Shown one piece after another: positions 1-6,920 of a DNA stretch of 64,000 nt. The stretch's first letter is position 1, and each line of letters starts with the position of its first letter. The notes beneath the pieces were generated by a model. It saw nothing but the letters and a program-made list of their open reading frames with translations. It was not told where the DNA came from and did no database searches. The position numbers and the translations under genes were made by a program. This stretch comes from Cognatiluteimonas lumbrici (GTDB taxonomy: Bacteria > Pseudomonadota > Gammaproteobacteria > Xanthomonadales > Xanthomonadaceae): contig NZ_ML636798.1 in the NCBI RefSeq assembly GCF_006476065.1, positions 974,906-1,038,905 of the forward strand, given 5' to 3'.

Positions 1-187
1 CGCGTGGGTGCACCAGGCGCGGCAGCGGCGGGCGGCCGGGCATGCGGATCGGCTCCGGCGGCGGCACGTCCGCGGGGATCGCGAGTTCGCCGCGGCGGAA
101 GGCTTCGGCGGCGGCTCGGGTGGTGGAGACCTTGGCTTCGGGGGTGTTCGCGGCGAGGCAGGCCTTCGCGGCTTCGAAGAGGGTCAC
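1..187 (-). CDS. DUF455 family ferritin-like protein (N-terminal part, cut by window edge)
   Basis: Only the first 62 codons are in the window. The frame starts with GTG, which overlaps the purF stop as GTGA, so it is translationally coupled to purF. The visible peptide begins VTLFEAAKACLAANTPEAKV and contains PEPIRMPGRPP and LVHPR. That is the characteristic opening of DUF455 proteins, a ferritin-like di-iron family related to the tRNA hydroxylase MiaE. The catalytic helices lie beyond the edge, so the function is family-level only. No nearer ATG fits the frame. Confidence 0.75.
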   Translation of the reverse strand, partial: MTLFEAAKACLAANTPEAKVSTTRAAAEAFRRGELAIPADVPPPEPIRMPGRPPLPRLVHPR

Positions 188-1653
188 GATGCCCGGCGGG
201 AGGACTTGGCCTCGTCGGAGCGCAGCGCGCGGATCCTGTCGAAGTAGTCGGGATCGACCTCGGTCACGTACTCGCCGCTGAAGCAGGACGAGTCGAAGCG
301 GGTGACCTTGGCCTTGGGCCCGGCGACGGCCTCCTCGAGGTCGGCCAGGTCCTGGTAGACCAGCCAGTCGATGCCGAGCAGCTCCTGCACCTCTTCCTCG
401 CTGCGGCCGTGCGCGACCAGCTCGTCCACGGTCGGCATGTCGATGCCGTAGATGTTGGGATGGCGCACCGGCGGCGCCGCCGAGGCGAAGTACACCTTGC
501 GCGCACCGGCCTCGCGCGCGAGCTGCACGATCTGCCTGGAGGTGGTGCCGCGCACGATCGAGTCGTCCACCAGCAGCACCACGCGGTTGCGGAACTCGAG
601 CGGGATCGTGTTGAGCTTGCGGCGCACCGACTGCTGGCGCTCGCCCTGCCCCGGCATGATGAAGGTGCGGCCGACGTAGCGGTTCTTGACGAAGCCCTCG
701 CGGTACTTCACCCCGAGCACGTTGGCGAGCTCCATCGCCGAGTCGCGCGAGGTGTCCGGGATCGGGATCACCACGTCGATGTCGTGGTCCGGGCGCAGGC
801 GCAGGATCTTCTCGCCCAGCTTCACGCCCATGCGCATGCGCGCCTTGTGCACCGAGATGTCGTCCATCATCGAGTCCGGGCGCGCGAGGTACACGAACTC
901 GAAGATGCACGGCGACAGCGACTGCTGCCCGGTGCACTGGCGCGCGTGCAGTTGGCCGTCGGTGGTGAGCACCACGACCTCGCCCGGGGCGACGTCGCGC
1001 AGGCGCTCGAAGCCGGCCAGGTCCAGGGCCACGGATTCGGAGGCGACCGCGTACTCGTCGCCCTGCGGGGTCTCGCGCCTGCCGATCACCAGCGGGCGGA
1101 TGCCGTTCGGGTCGCGGAATGCCACCACGCCCAGGCCGAGCACGGTCATCACCACCGCGTAGCCGCCGCGGATGCGCCGGTACACGCCTTCCATCGCGCG
1201 GAACACGGCCTCGGGCGCCAGCGCCTTCTGCTGGTCCAGCTCGTGCGCGAACACGTTCAGCAGCACTTCCGAGTCGGAATCGGTGTTGACGTTGCGGCGG
1301 TCCTGCTCGAACACCTCGCGCCGCAGCGCGTCGGTGTTGACCAGGTTGCCGTTGTGGGCGAGCGCGATGCCGTAGGGCGAGTTGACGTAGAACGGCTGCG
1401 CCTCGTCATTGCCCTCCGAGCCCGCGGTCGGGTAGCGGCAATGGGCGATGCCGATGTTGCCGCGCAGCAGCTGCATGGACTTGCGGTCGAACACGTCGCG
1501 CACGAGGCCCATGCCCTTGTGCACGCGCAGGTGGGTGCCGTCGGCGGTGGCGATGCCGGCCGCGTCCTGGCCGCGGTGCTGCAGCACCGTCAGGCCGTCG
1601 TAGAGCAGGCCGGCCACGTCATGGTGGGCGACGATGCCGATGATTCCGCACAT
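184..1653 (-). CDS. purF: Amidophosphoribosyltransferase
   Basis: Glutamine-dependent first committed step of purine synthesis, making 5-phosphoribosylamine from PRPP and glutamine in the cytoplasm. The 489-residue length fits the family. The start at 1653 makes Cys2 (MCGIIG) the Ntn-hydrolase nucleophile exposed after Met removal; the frame is open 18 codons further upstream, but this start is dictated by the catalytic Cys. The glutaminase domain fills the first half. The PRPP-binding loop VVLLVDDSIVRGTT lies at residues 358-371. It follows cvpA with a one-base gap, the classic cvpA-purF pairing, and overlaps the next gene by 4 bases. Confidence 0.97.
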   Translation of the reverse strand: MCGIIGIVAHHDVAGLLYDGLTVLQHRGQDAAGIATADGTHLRVHKGMGLVRDVFDRKSMQLLRGNIGIAHCRYPTAGSEGNDEAQPFYVNSPYGIALAHNGNLVNTDALRREVFEQDRRNVNTDSDSEVLLNVFAHELDQQKALAPEAVFRAMEGVYRRIRGGYAVVMTVLGLGVVAFRDPNGIRPLVIGRRETPQGDEYAVASESVALDLAGFERLRDVAPGEVVVLTTDGQLHARQCTGQQSLSPCIFEFVYLARPDSMMDDISVHKARMRMGVKLGEKILRLRPDHDIDVVIPIPDTSRDSAMELANVLGVKYREGFVKNRYVGRTFIMPGQGERQQSVRRKLNTIPLEFRNRVVLLVDDSIVRGTTSRQIVQLAREAGARKVYFASAAPPVRHPNIYGIDMPTVDELVAHGRSEEEVQELLGIDWLVYQDLADLEEAVAGPKAKVTRFDSSCFSGEYVTEVDPDYFDRIRALRSDEAKSSRRAS

Positions 1654-1654
1654 G

Positions 1655-2158
1655 TCAGTTGCTCCCGAAATCCACGCGCTGCGCCGCCCACTCGGGCAGC
1701 CAGCCACTCATCCACTGCGCGCCCGGCAACAGCACCGGGACCACCTGCGACTCGCGCCATCCGGGCTCCTGCGGCAGCGCCGTGAAGCCCATCAGCAGCA
1801 CCAGCAGGCAGGCGACAAAGGCGCCGCGCAAGGTGCCGAACGCGAACCCCAGCGCCCGGTCCATCCCGGACAGGCCGACCGCGTGCACCAGCTTGCGCAC
1901 CAGCCAGCCGACGATGCCCACGAACAGCAGCACGCACAGGAAACTCAGTCCATAGCCGGCGAACAGCTGCCCGGCCGAGGGCTCGCCGCCGCCCGCCAGC
2001 ACCAGCGCCACCTGCGCACCGAAGCGGAACGCCGCCCACGCCGCCAGGACCCACGCCGCCAGCGACGCCAGCACCCCGATGAAGCCGCGGAACAGGCCGA
2101 GCAGCGCGGAGGCCAGGATCACCGCGAGCAGCAGCCAGTCGGTCGCGGTCAGCGCCAT
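1655..2158 (-). CDS. cvpA: CvpA family inner-membrane protein
   Basis: A 167-residue integral membrane protein with about four hydrophobic helices. The N-terminus MALTATDWLLLAVILASALL and the segment FRGFIGVLASLAAWVLA match the CvpA family (colicin V production protein), linked to envelope homeostasis. Its molecular role is not settled. It sits one base upstream of purF and 7 bases downstream of the SPOR-domain gene, so it is part of the folC-SPOR-cvpA-purF transcription unit seen across gammaproteobacteria. Confidence 0.93.
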   Translation of the reverse strand: MALTATDWLLLAVILASALLGLFRGFIGVLASLAAWVLAAWAAFRFGAQVALVLAGGGEPSAGQLFAGYGLSFLCVLLFVGIVGWLVRKLVHAVGLSGMDRALGFAFGTLRGAFVACLLVLLMGFTALPQEPGWRESQVVPVLLPGAQWMSGWLPEWAAQRVDFGSN

Positions 2159-2165
2159 CGGCGGC

Positions 2166-3134
2166 TCACGGGTGCGGGCGCACGACGCCGTCGGTGCCGA
2201 GCTTGGCGCGCACCTGGTCGCGCAGCTGCTCGGCTTGCGCCCGGGTCATCACCGGGCCCACGCGCACGCGGGTCAGGGTGCCGGTGTCGGTCGCCACGGC
2301 CTCGGTGAACGCGCTGAAGCCGGCGGCGCGCGCGCGGTCGCGCAGCGCGGTCGCGTCGCTGGCCTTGCTGAAGGCGGCGAGCTGCACGGCGAAGCCGGTG
2401 TCGGCGGCGGCCGGTGCCTTGGGCGTGCTCGGCGCGGGCTTCGCCGCCGGGGCTTCGTCGGCGGCATCCAGCACCACCACGCGCGCGCCGACGTCGTCGC
2501 GCACGTGCGCCGCGCGCAGGCGCGCGGCCTCGGCCTCGGCGCGCGTGGCGTAGGGCCCGATGCGCACGCGCTGCCAGGTCTTGCCGTCGACCACGGCGGA
2601 CTCGCGGAAGCCGGGCAACTGCGACTCGCGCAGCATCTTCACCACGGCGTCGGCCGAGGCCACGCTGCTGTAGCTGCCGAAGCTCACCGCGTAGTTGCCG
2701 CCGGCGGTGGCCGCCGGGAACATGCCGCCGTTGGCCTCCTGGCCGCGGCTTGGCGCCGGCTGGGTGGTCGGCTCGGGCGGCTGGGTGGCGAGTTCGGCGG
2801 CGTCGGCGGGCGAGGCATTGCCGGGCTCGTGGGCGGGAACCGGGGGCGCCTCCTCGATGATCGCGGCCTCCGCGACGTCGTCGGCGACGGGCCCGGTCGC
2901 GGGCGGCGGCGTGCCGTCCATGCCGACGGCGCCGCCCTCGGGCGCGCGCGCCGGCGTCACCAGCGGCAGCTCGCGGGTCTGGAACTCGCCGGCGGGGGCG
3001 TCGGGCATGTCGAGCGGCACGTCCGCGGCGCCGCTGTCGGGCGCCGGCCCCTGCACCAGCATCGGCAGGAAGATGACTGCCAGCGCGACCAGGACGGCGG
3101 CGCCGACGAGGCGCTGTTTCAGTGCGGGTTCCAT
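2166..3134 (-). CDS. SPOR-domain membrane protein (DedD-like)
   Basis: The 322-residue protein has a short cytoplasmic N-terminus (MEPALKQRL), one transmembrane helix (VGAAVLVALAVIFLPMLV), a Pro/Ala-rich periplasmic linker of about 120 residues, and two SPOR repeats in the C-terminal half. The first begins near NYAVSFGSYSS, the second near GFAVQLAAFSKA; each ends in a VRIGP/VRVGP strand. SPOR domains bind denuded septal glycan, so a cell-division role like DedD is expected. DedD normally has one SPOR domain, so two is notable. It lies between folC (57-base gap) and cvpA. Confidence 0.88.
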   Translation of the reverse strand: MEPALKQRLVGAAVLVALAVIFLPMLVQGPAPDSGAADVPLDMPDAPAGEFQTRELPLVTPARAPEGGAVGMDGTPPPATGPVADDVAEAAIIEEAPPVPAHEPGNASPADAAELATQPPEPTTQPAPSRGQEANGGMFPAATAGGNYAVSFGSYSSVASADAVVKMLRESQLPGFRESAVVDGKTWQRVRIGPYATRAEAEAARLRAAHVRDDVGARVVVLDAADEAPAAKPAPSTPKAPAAADTGFAVQLAAFSKASDATALRDRARAAGFSAFTEAVATDTGTLTRVRVGPVMTRAQAEQLRDQVRAKLGTDGVVRPHP

Positions 3135-3191
3135 CGGCGCTCGCAGGCTGCGGAAGGCGCGCGAATTATAACTGGCCCGCGGGCGCGGCCC

Positions 3192-4466
3192 TTAACCGCG
3201 CCCTTCCCGCGCCAGCGCCTGCAGCGCGGCCGCGGCTGTATGGAACGAGCCGAACACCAGCACGCGGTCGCCGGCGGCGCTCGCCGCGAGCGCCGCCGCC
3301 AGGGCCTCGGACACCGAGGCATGGGGTTCGCCGGCCGCCGCCGCGGTGCCGGCCAGCTTCGCGGCGAAGCCTTCGACCGCCAGCCCGCGACCCTGCACCT
3401 CCTCGAGCCCGGCCAGGAACCAGCGGTCCACCGACGCCTGCAACGCGCCGACGATGCCGTCCAGGTCCTTGTCCGCCAGCACCGCGAACACCGCCAGCGT
3501 GCGTCCGCGCGTCGGCGATGCGGCCAGCCATGCAGCAAGTTCGCGCGCGGCCTGCGGGTTGTGGCCGACGTCCACCAGCACCTCGACCCCGCCGCGTTCG
3601 AAGCGCTGCAGCCGCCCGGGCACCGAGGCGCCGGCGACGCCCTCGGCGATCGCCGAATCGGGCAGCGGCTCGCCAAGCGCGCGCAGGGCCGCGATCGCCA
3701 CCGCGGCGTTGCGCAGCTGCGCCGGCGCCGCCATCCGCGGCAGCGGCAGTTCGTAGCTGCGGTTGACCTCGCGCCACTGCCAGCGGCCGCCGTCGAGCGG
3801 CTCGAAGAAGAAGTCGCTGCCGGCGCGGATCGCCGAGGCGCCGATCCGGTAGGCGTGGCGCAATACGCTGGCAGGCGGATCGTCGTCGCCGAGCACCAGC
3901 GGCTTCCAGGCGCGCGCGATGCCCGCCTTCTCCAGCCCGATCGCCTCGCGGTCGGCGCCCAGCCAGTCGACGTGGTCGATGTCCACGGTGGTGACCACCG
4001 CGACGTCGGCATCCACGATGTTGACCGCGTCCAGGCGGCCGCCGAGCCCGACCTCGAGCACCGCCAGGTCGAGATCGGCGCGCGCGAACAGCCACAGTGC
4101 GCACAGCGTGCCGTGCTCGAAGTAGGTCAGCGGGGTGTCGCCGCGCGCGGCCTCGACCGCCTCGAAGCCGGCGACCAGCGCCTCGTCGGGGACGTCCTCG
4201 CCGTCGATGCGCACGCGCTCGTTGTAGGCGAGCAGGTGCGGCGAGGTGTAGGCGCCGGTGCGCCAGCCGGCGGCGCGCGCGATCGCTTCGACGAAGGCGA
4301 CGGTGGAGCCCTTGCCGTTGGTGCCGGCGACGGTGACGACCTTGCGCGCGGGGCGGCCGAGCTGCATGCGGTCGGCGACCGCGCGGACGCGGTCGAGGCC
4401 GAGCTCGATCGACTTCGGGTGTTGCTGCTCGATGTACTCGAGCCACTCGTGCAGGGTGCGAGGCAT
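3192..4466 (-). CDS. folC: Folylpolyglutamate synthase / dihydrofolate synthase
   Basis: A Mur-ligase family enzyme that adds glutamate to dihydropteroate and tetrahydrofolate. With the start at 4466 the protein is 424 residues, normal for the family. The ATP loop GTNGKGST is at residues 48-55, followed by TSPHLLAYNERVRI and EVGLGGRLDAVN, all FolC signatures. The C-terminal domain carries DVGHNPQAA. The frame stays open upstream through a palindromic repeat but offers no other ATG or GTG. No Shine-Dalgarno sequence is visible before the ATG, because the repeat ends only 8 bases upstream. It leads the SPOR-cvpA-purF unit. Confidence 0.95.
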   Translation of the reverse strand: MPRTLHEWLEYIEQQHPKSIELGLDRVRAVADRMQLGRPARKVVTVAGTNGKGSTVAFVEAIARAAGWRTGAYTSPHLLAYNERVRIDGEDVPDEALVAGFEAVEAARGDTPLTYFEHGTLCALWLFARADLDLAVLEVGLGGRLDAVNIVDADVAVVTTVDIDHVDWLGADREAIGLEKAGIARAWKPLVLGDDDPPASVLRHAYRIGASAIRAGSDFFFEPLDGGRWQWREVNRSYELPLPRMAAPAQLRNAAVAIAALRALGEPLPDSAIAEGVAGASVPGRLQRFERGGVEVLVDVGHNPQAARELAAWLAASPTRGRTLAVFAVLADKDLDGIVGALQASVDRWFLAGLEEVQGRGLAVEGFAAKLAGTAAAAGEPHASVSEALAAALAASAAGDRVLVFGSFHTAAAALQALAREGRG

Positions 4467-4474
4467 GGCCCATT

Positions 4475-4654
4475 GTAGGAGCGGCGCTCGCGCCGCGACC
4501 GTGGAGCGGAGCGGGAAAGGCGGTGCCCATGGCCGACGACTCAAAACGCTCTGGAGGAGGACAGGGGCACCGCCTTTCCCGCGTGAGCGCCCGTCCGGAG
4601 CCGAAACATCCGGAGTCCGAATCCACGAGGTCGCGGCGCGAGCGCCGCTCCTAC
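4475..4654. repeat. Nested palindromic repeat element (paired inverted REP units)
   Basis: Outer arms at 4475-4500 and 4629-4654 are exact 26-nt inverted copies, each opening with a GTAG head (GTAGGAGCGGCGC...). An inner, separate 18-nt perfect inverted repeat lies at 4511-4528 and 4565-4582. Short stretches next to the outer arms (GTGGA/TCCAC) also pair. The single strand could fold into a long two-tiered hairpin. Each outer arm is itself a REP-like hairpin. The whole folC/phosphatase intergenic space is occupied by this element, and its right end supplies the phosphatase stop codon. Confidence 0.85.
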
Positions 4655-5298
4655 AGGGCGCGGTGGACGGCTTCGCCGAAGAGGGGGGTGTGGTGGGCGC
4701 AGTCGTTGAGGCGCACGACCTCCAGCGCCTCCGGGTCCGGGCCCTCGAGCAGGTTGAGGGTGGTCGGGGCCTGGCGGAAGCGCCAGAGCTGCGCCAGCGG
4801 CAGCCCGAGCACCCGGCACAGCAGCACCCGATTGACCGCGTCATGGGCCACGACCAGCAGCGTGTCGTCGGCGCCGAGGCCGTCGCTGGCGCGCAACAGC
4901 GCGTCCCAGGCGCGCGCGGCGACCTGCGGCAGCGACTCGCCGCCGTCGGGCATCAGCACTTCGTGCGGGGTCTCGCGCCAGGCACGCAGGCGCTCGGGGT
5001 CGCGCTCGCGGATCTCGGCGGCAAGCAGGCCTTCCCAGCTACCGTGCGCGATCTCGAGCAGGCCTTCGTCGAGCGTGAGCATCGCGGCGCGCTCCGGGCC
5101 GAGCGCGAACTCCGCGGTCCGCCGCGCGCGCGACAGCGGCGAGGCCACCGCGCGGTCGATGCGCAGTCCGCGCAGGCGCTCGCCCAGCGCGCGCGCCTGG
5201 GCCTCGCCCTTCGCCGACAGCGGGATGTCCTCGCGGCCCTGGTAGCGGCCTTCGGCATTCCACGGGGTCTCGCCGTGGCGCGCGAGCAGCAGCCTCAT
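4651..5298 (-). CDS. Histidine phosphatase (phosphoglycerate mutase superfamily)
   Basis: A 215-residue single-domain protein. The phosphoacceptor motif is at the N-terminus (LLARHGETPWNAEGRYQG, His8), followed by SPLSRARRTAE, EIAHGSWEG and the second catalytic His in VVAHDAVNR. The start at 5298 overlaps the serA stop as ATGA, so it is translationally coupled to the first enzyme of serine synthesis. Metal-independent phosphoserine phosphatases belong to this superfamily, so that activity is a reasonable inference; GpmB-like or cobalamin/nucleotide phosphatases are alternatives. The TAG stop is the GTAG head of a REP arm. Confidence 0.88.
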   Translation of the reverse strand: MRLLLARHGETPWNAEGRYQGREDIPLSAKGEAQARALGERLRGLRIDRAVASPLSRARRTAEFALGPERAAMLTLDEGLLEIAHGSWEGLLAAEIRERDPERLRAWRETPHEVLMPDGGESLPQVAARAWDALLRASDGLGADDTLLVVAHDAVNRVLLCRVLGLPLAQLWRFRQAPTTLNLLEGPDPEALEVVRLNDCAHHTPLFGEAVHRAL

Positions 5299-6869
5299 AG
5301 CGCCTCCAGCGACAGCACGCCGGTGATCCCGCGCAAGGCCACGAGCTGCTGTTCCGGCACCTGCCGGTCCACGGTGATCGCGGCCAGCGCCTCGCCGTCG
5401 CCCTTGGCGCCCAGCGAGAAGTTGACGATGTTGATCCCGGCCGCGCCCAGGTGCGAGCCGACCAGCCCGACCAGGCCGGGGCGGTCCACGTTCTGCATCA
5501 GCAGCAGGTGCGCGAGCGGGTCGAACTCGATCTCGACCCCGTCCAGCCGCACCACGCGCGGGCCGCGGTGCAGGGTGGCCTCGATCTCGCGCGCGTCGCC
5601 GGACTCGCCTTCGATGCGCAGGCGCAGCAGGCGGTCGAAGCCGTCGCCGTCGCCGCCCACGGTCTCGGCTACCTGCAGCCCGCGCGCGGCGGCCTCCTGC
5701 AGTGCGTTCACCGGGGTCACGCGGCTGGAGGCGCCGCCGAGCAGCCCGGCCACCAGCAGGCGGGTGAGCGGGCGCGGGTCGAGGGTGTCGCCGCGTCCGG
5801 CGTAGGTCAGGTGCAGCCGCACCGGCGCCGGCACCAGGCGCGCGGCCAGCCGGCCGAGCGCCGACATCAGCGGCATCCACGGCGCGACCTCGCGCGCGGC
5901 CTCGGCGCTGAGCGGCGGCAGGTTGACGCAGCCGGCGACCGCGCCGGTCTCGAAGTAGTCCAGCACCTCGCGCGCCAGGATCGTGCTGACCGCCTGCTGC
6001 GCCTCGCCGGTGGAGGCGCCCAGGTGCGGCGTGAGCACCAGCTTCGGATGCCCGCGCAGCGGCGAATCCCCGGGCAGCGGCTCGGTGGCGAAGGTGTCCA
6101 GCGCGGCACCGGCGAGGTGCCCGGAGTCGAGCGCCTCGAGCAGCGCGGCCTCGTCCACCAGCCCGCCACGCGCGGCGTTGACCAGGTACGCGCCGGGCTT
6201 CATCAGCGCCAGCGTGCGCGCGTCGAGCAGGTGGGTGGTGTCCTTGGTGCGGGGAATGTGCAGCGTGACCACGTCGGCCCAGGCCAGCAGCTCCGGCAGC
6301 GTCATCAGCGGCACGCTGCCGTGGGCGGCGGCCGAGGCCGGCAGGAACGGATCGTGCGCGGCGACTTCCATGCCGATGCCGCGGGCCTTGCGCGCGACCG
6401 TGCCGCCGATGCGGCCGAGGCCGATCACGCCCAGCCGCTTGCCTTCGAGCTCGAAGCCGGTGAGCCCGGCCTTGGGCCACTGCCCGGCCTTCATGCCGGC
6501 GTCGGCCCGGGGCACGTGCCGCGCGAGCGCGAACAGCAGCGACAGCGCGTGCTCGGCGGCGGCGCGGGTGTTGCCGTCGGCGGCGTTCATCACCGCGATG
6601 CCGCGGGCCGTGGCCGCGTCCACGTCGATGGTGTCGACGCCGGCGCCGGCACGGCCGATCACGCGCAGGCGGCCGGCTTTGGCGAGGGCCTCGCCCGGCA
6701 CCTGCGTGGCCGAACGCACCAGCAACGCGTCGACGTCGGCGAGCGCCGCGGCGAGCACGTCCGCGTCCTTGATCGGGGAGGACGCGACGGCGACTTCCCA
6801 GCCGGCATCGCGGAAGAGTGACAGGCCATCCTCATGGATGCCGTCGCAGGCAAGCACTTTCATTGTCAT
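5295..6869 (-). CDS. serA: D-3-phosphoglycerate dehydrogenase (long form with ASB and ACT domains)
   Basis: Oxidises 3-phosphoglycerate with NAD to start serine synthesis. The 524 residues hold a catalytic domain split around an NAD-binding fold (GLGRIG at 150-155), a RAGAGVDTID motif, the HLGAST catalytic His region, an intervening ASB domain, and a C-terminal ACT domain (about 455-524) that usually mediates serine feedback. This is the long-form architecture. Start chosen at 6869 (MTMKVLACDG); 6863 is equally possible. The gene is 51 bases downstream of the S46 peptidase cluster and overlaps the phosphatase by 4 bases. Confidence 0.95.
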   Translation of the reverse strand: MTMKVLACDGIHEDGLSLFRDAGWEVAVASSPIKDADVLAAALADVDALLVRSATQVPGEALAKAGRLRVIGRAGAGVDTIDVDAATARGIAVMNAADGNTRAAAEHALSLLFALARHVPRADAGMKAGQWPKAGLTGFELEGKRLGVIGLGRIGGTVARKARGIGMEVAAHDPFLPASAAAHGSVPLMTLPELLAWADVVTLHIPRTKDTTHLLDARTLALMKPGAYLVNAARGGLVDEAALLEALDSGHLAGAALDTFATEPLPGDSPLRGHPKLVLTPHLGASTGEAQQAVSTILAREVLDYFETGAVAGCVNLPPLSAEAAREVAPWMPLMSALGRLAARLVPAPVRLHLTYAGRGDTLDPRPLTRLLVAGLLGGASSRVTPVNALQEAAARGLQVAETVGGDGDGFDRLLRLRIEGESGDAREIEATLHRGPRVVRLDGVEIEFDPLAHLLLMQNVDRPGLVGLVGSHLGAAGINIVNFSLGAKGDGEALAAITVDRQVPEQQLVALRGITGVLSLEAL

Positions 6870-6920
6870 CGGAGACGGGGCCCTTTGGGCATGGGAATCC
6901 GGATGACGGGAGCCTAGCAC

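Noticed and set aside
4..1785. 593-residue plus-strand open frame across purF
   Set aside because: It is the antisense of purF and cvpA, rich in His/Arg/Ala as expected from GC-rich antisense frames, with no family motif.
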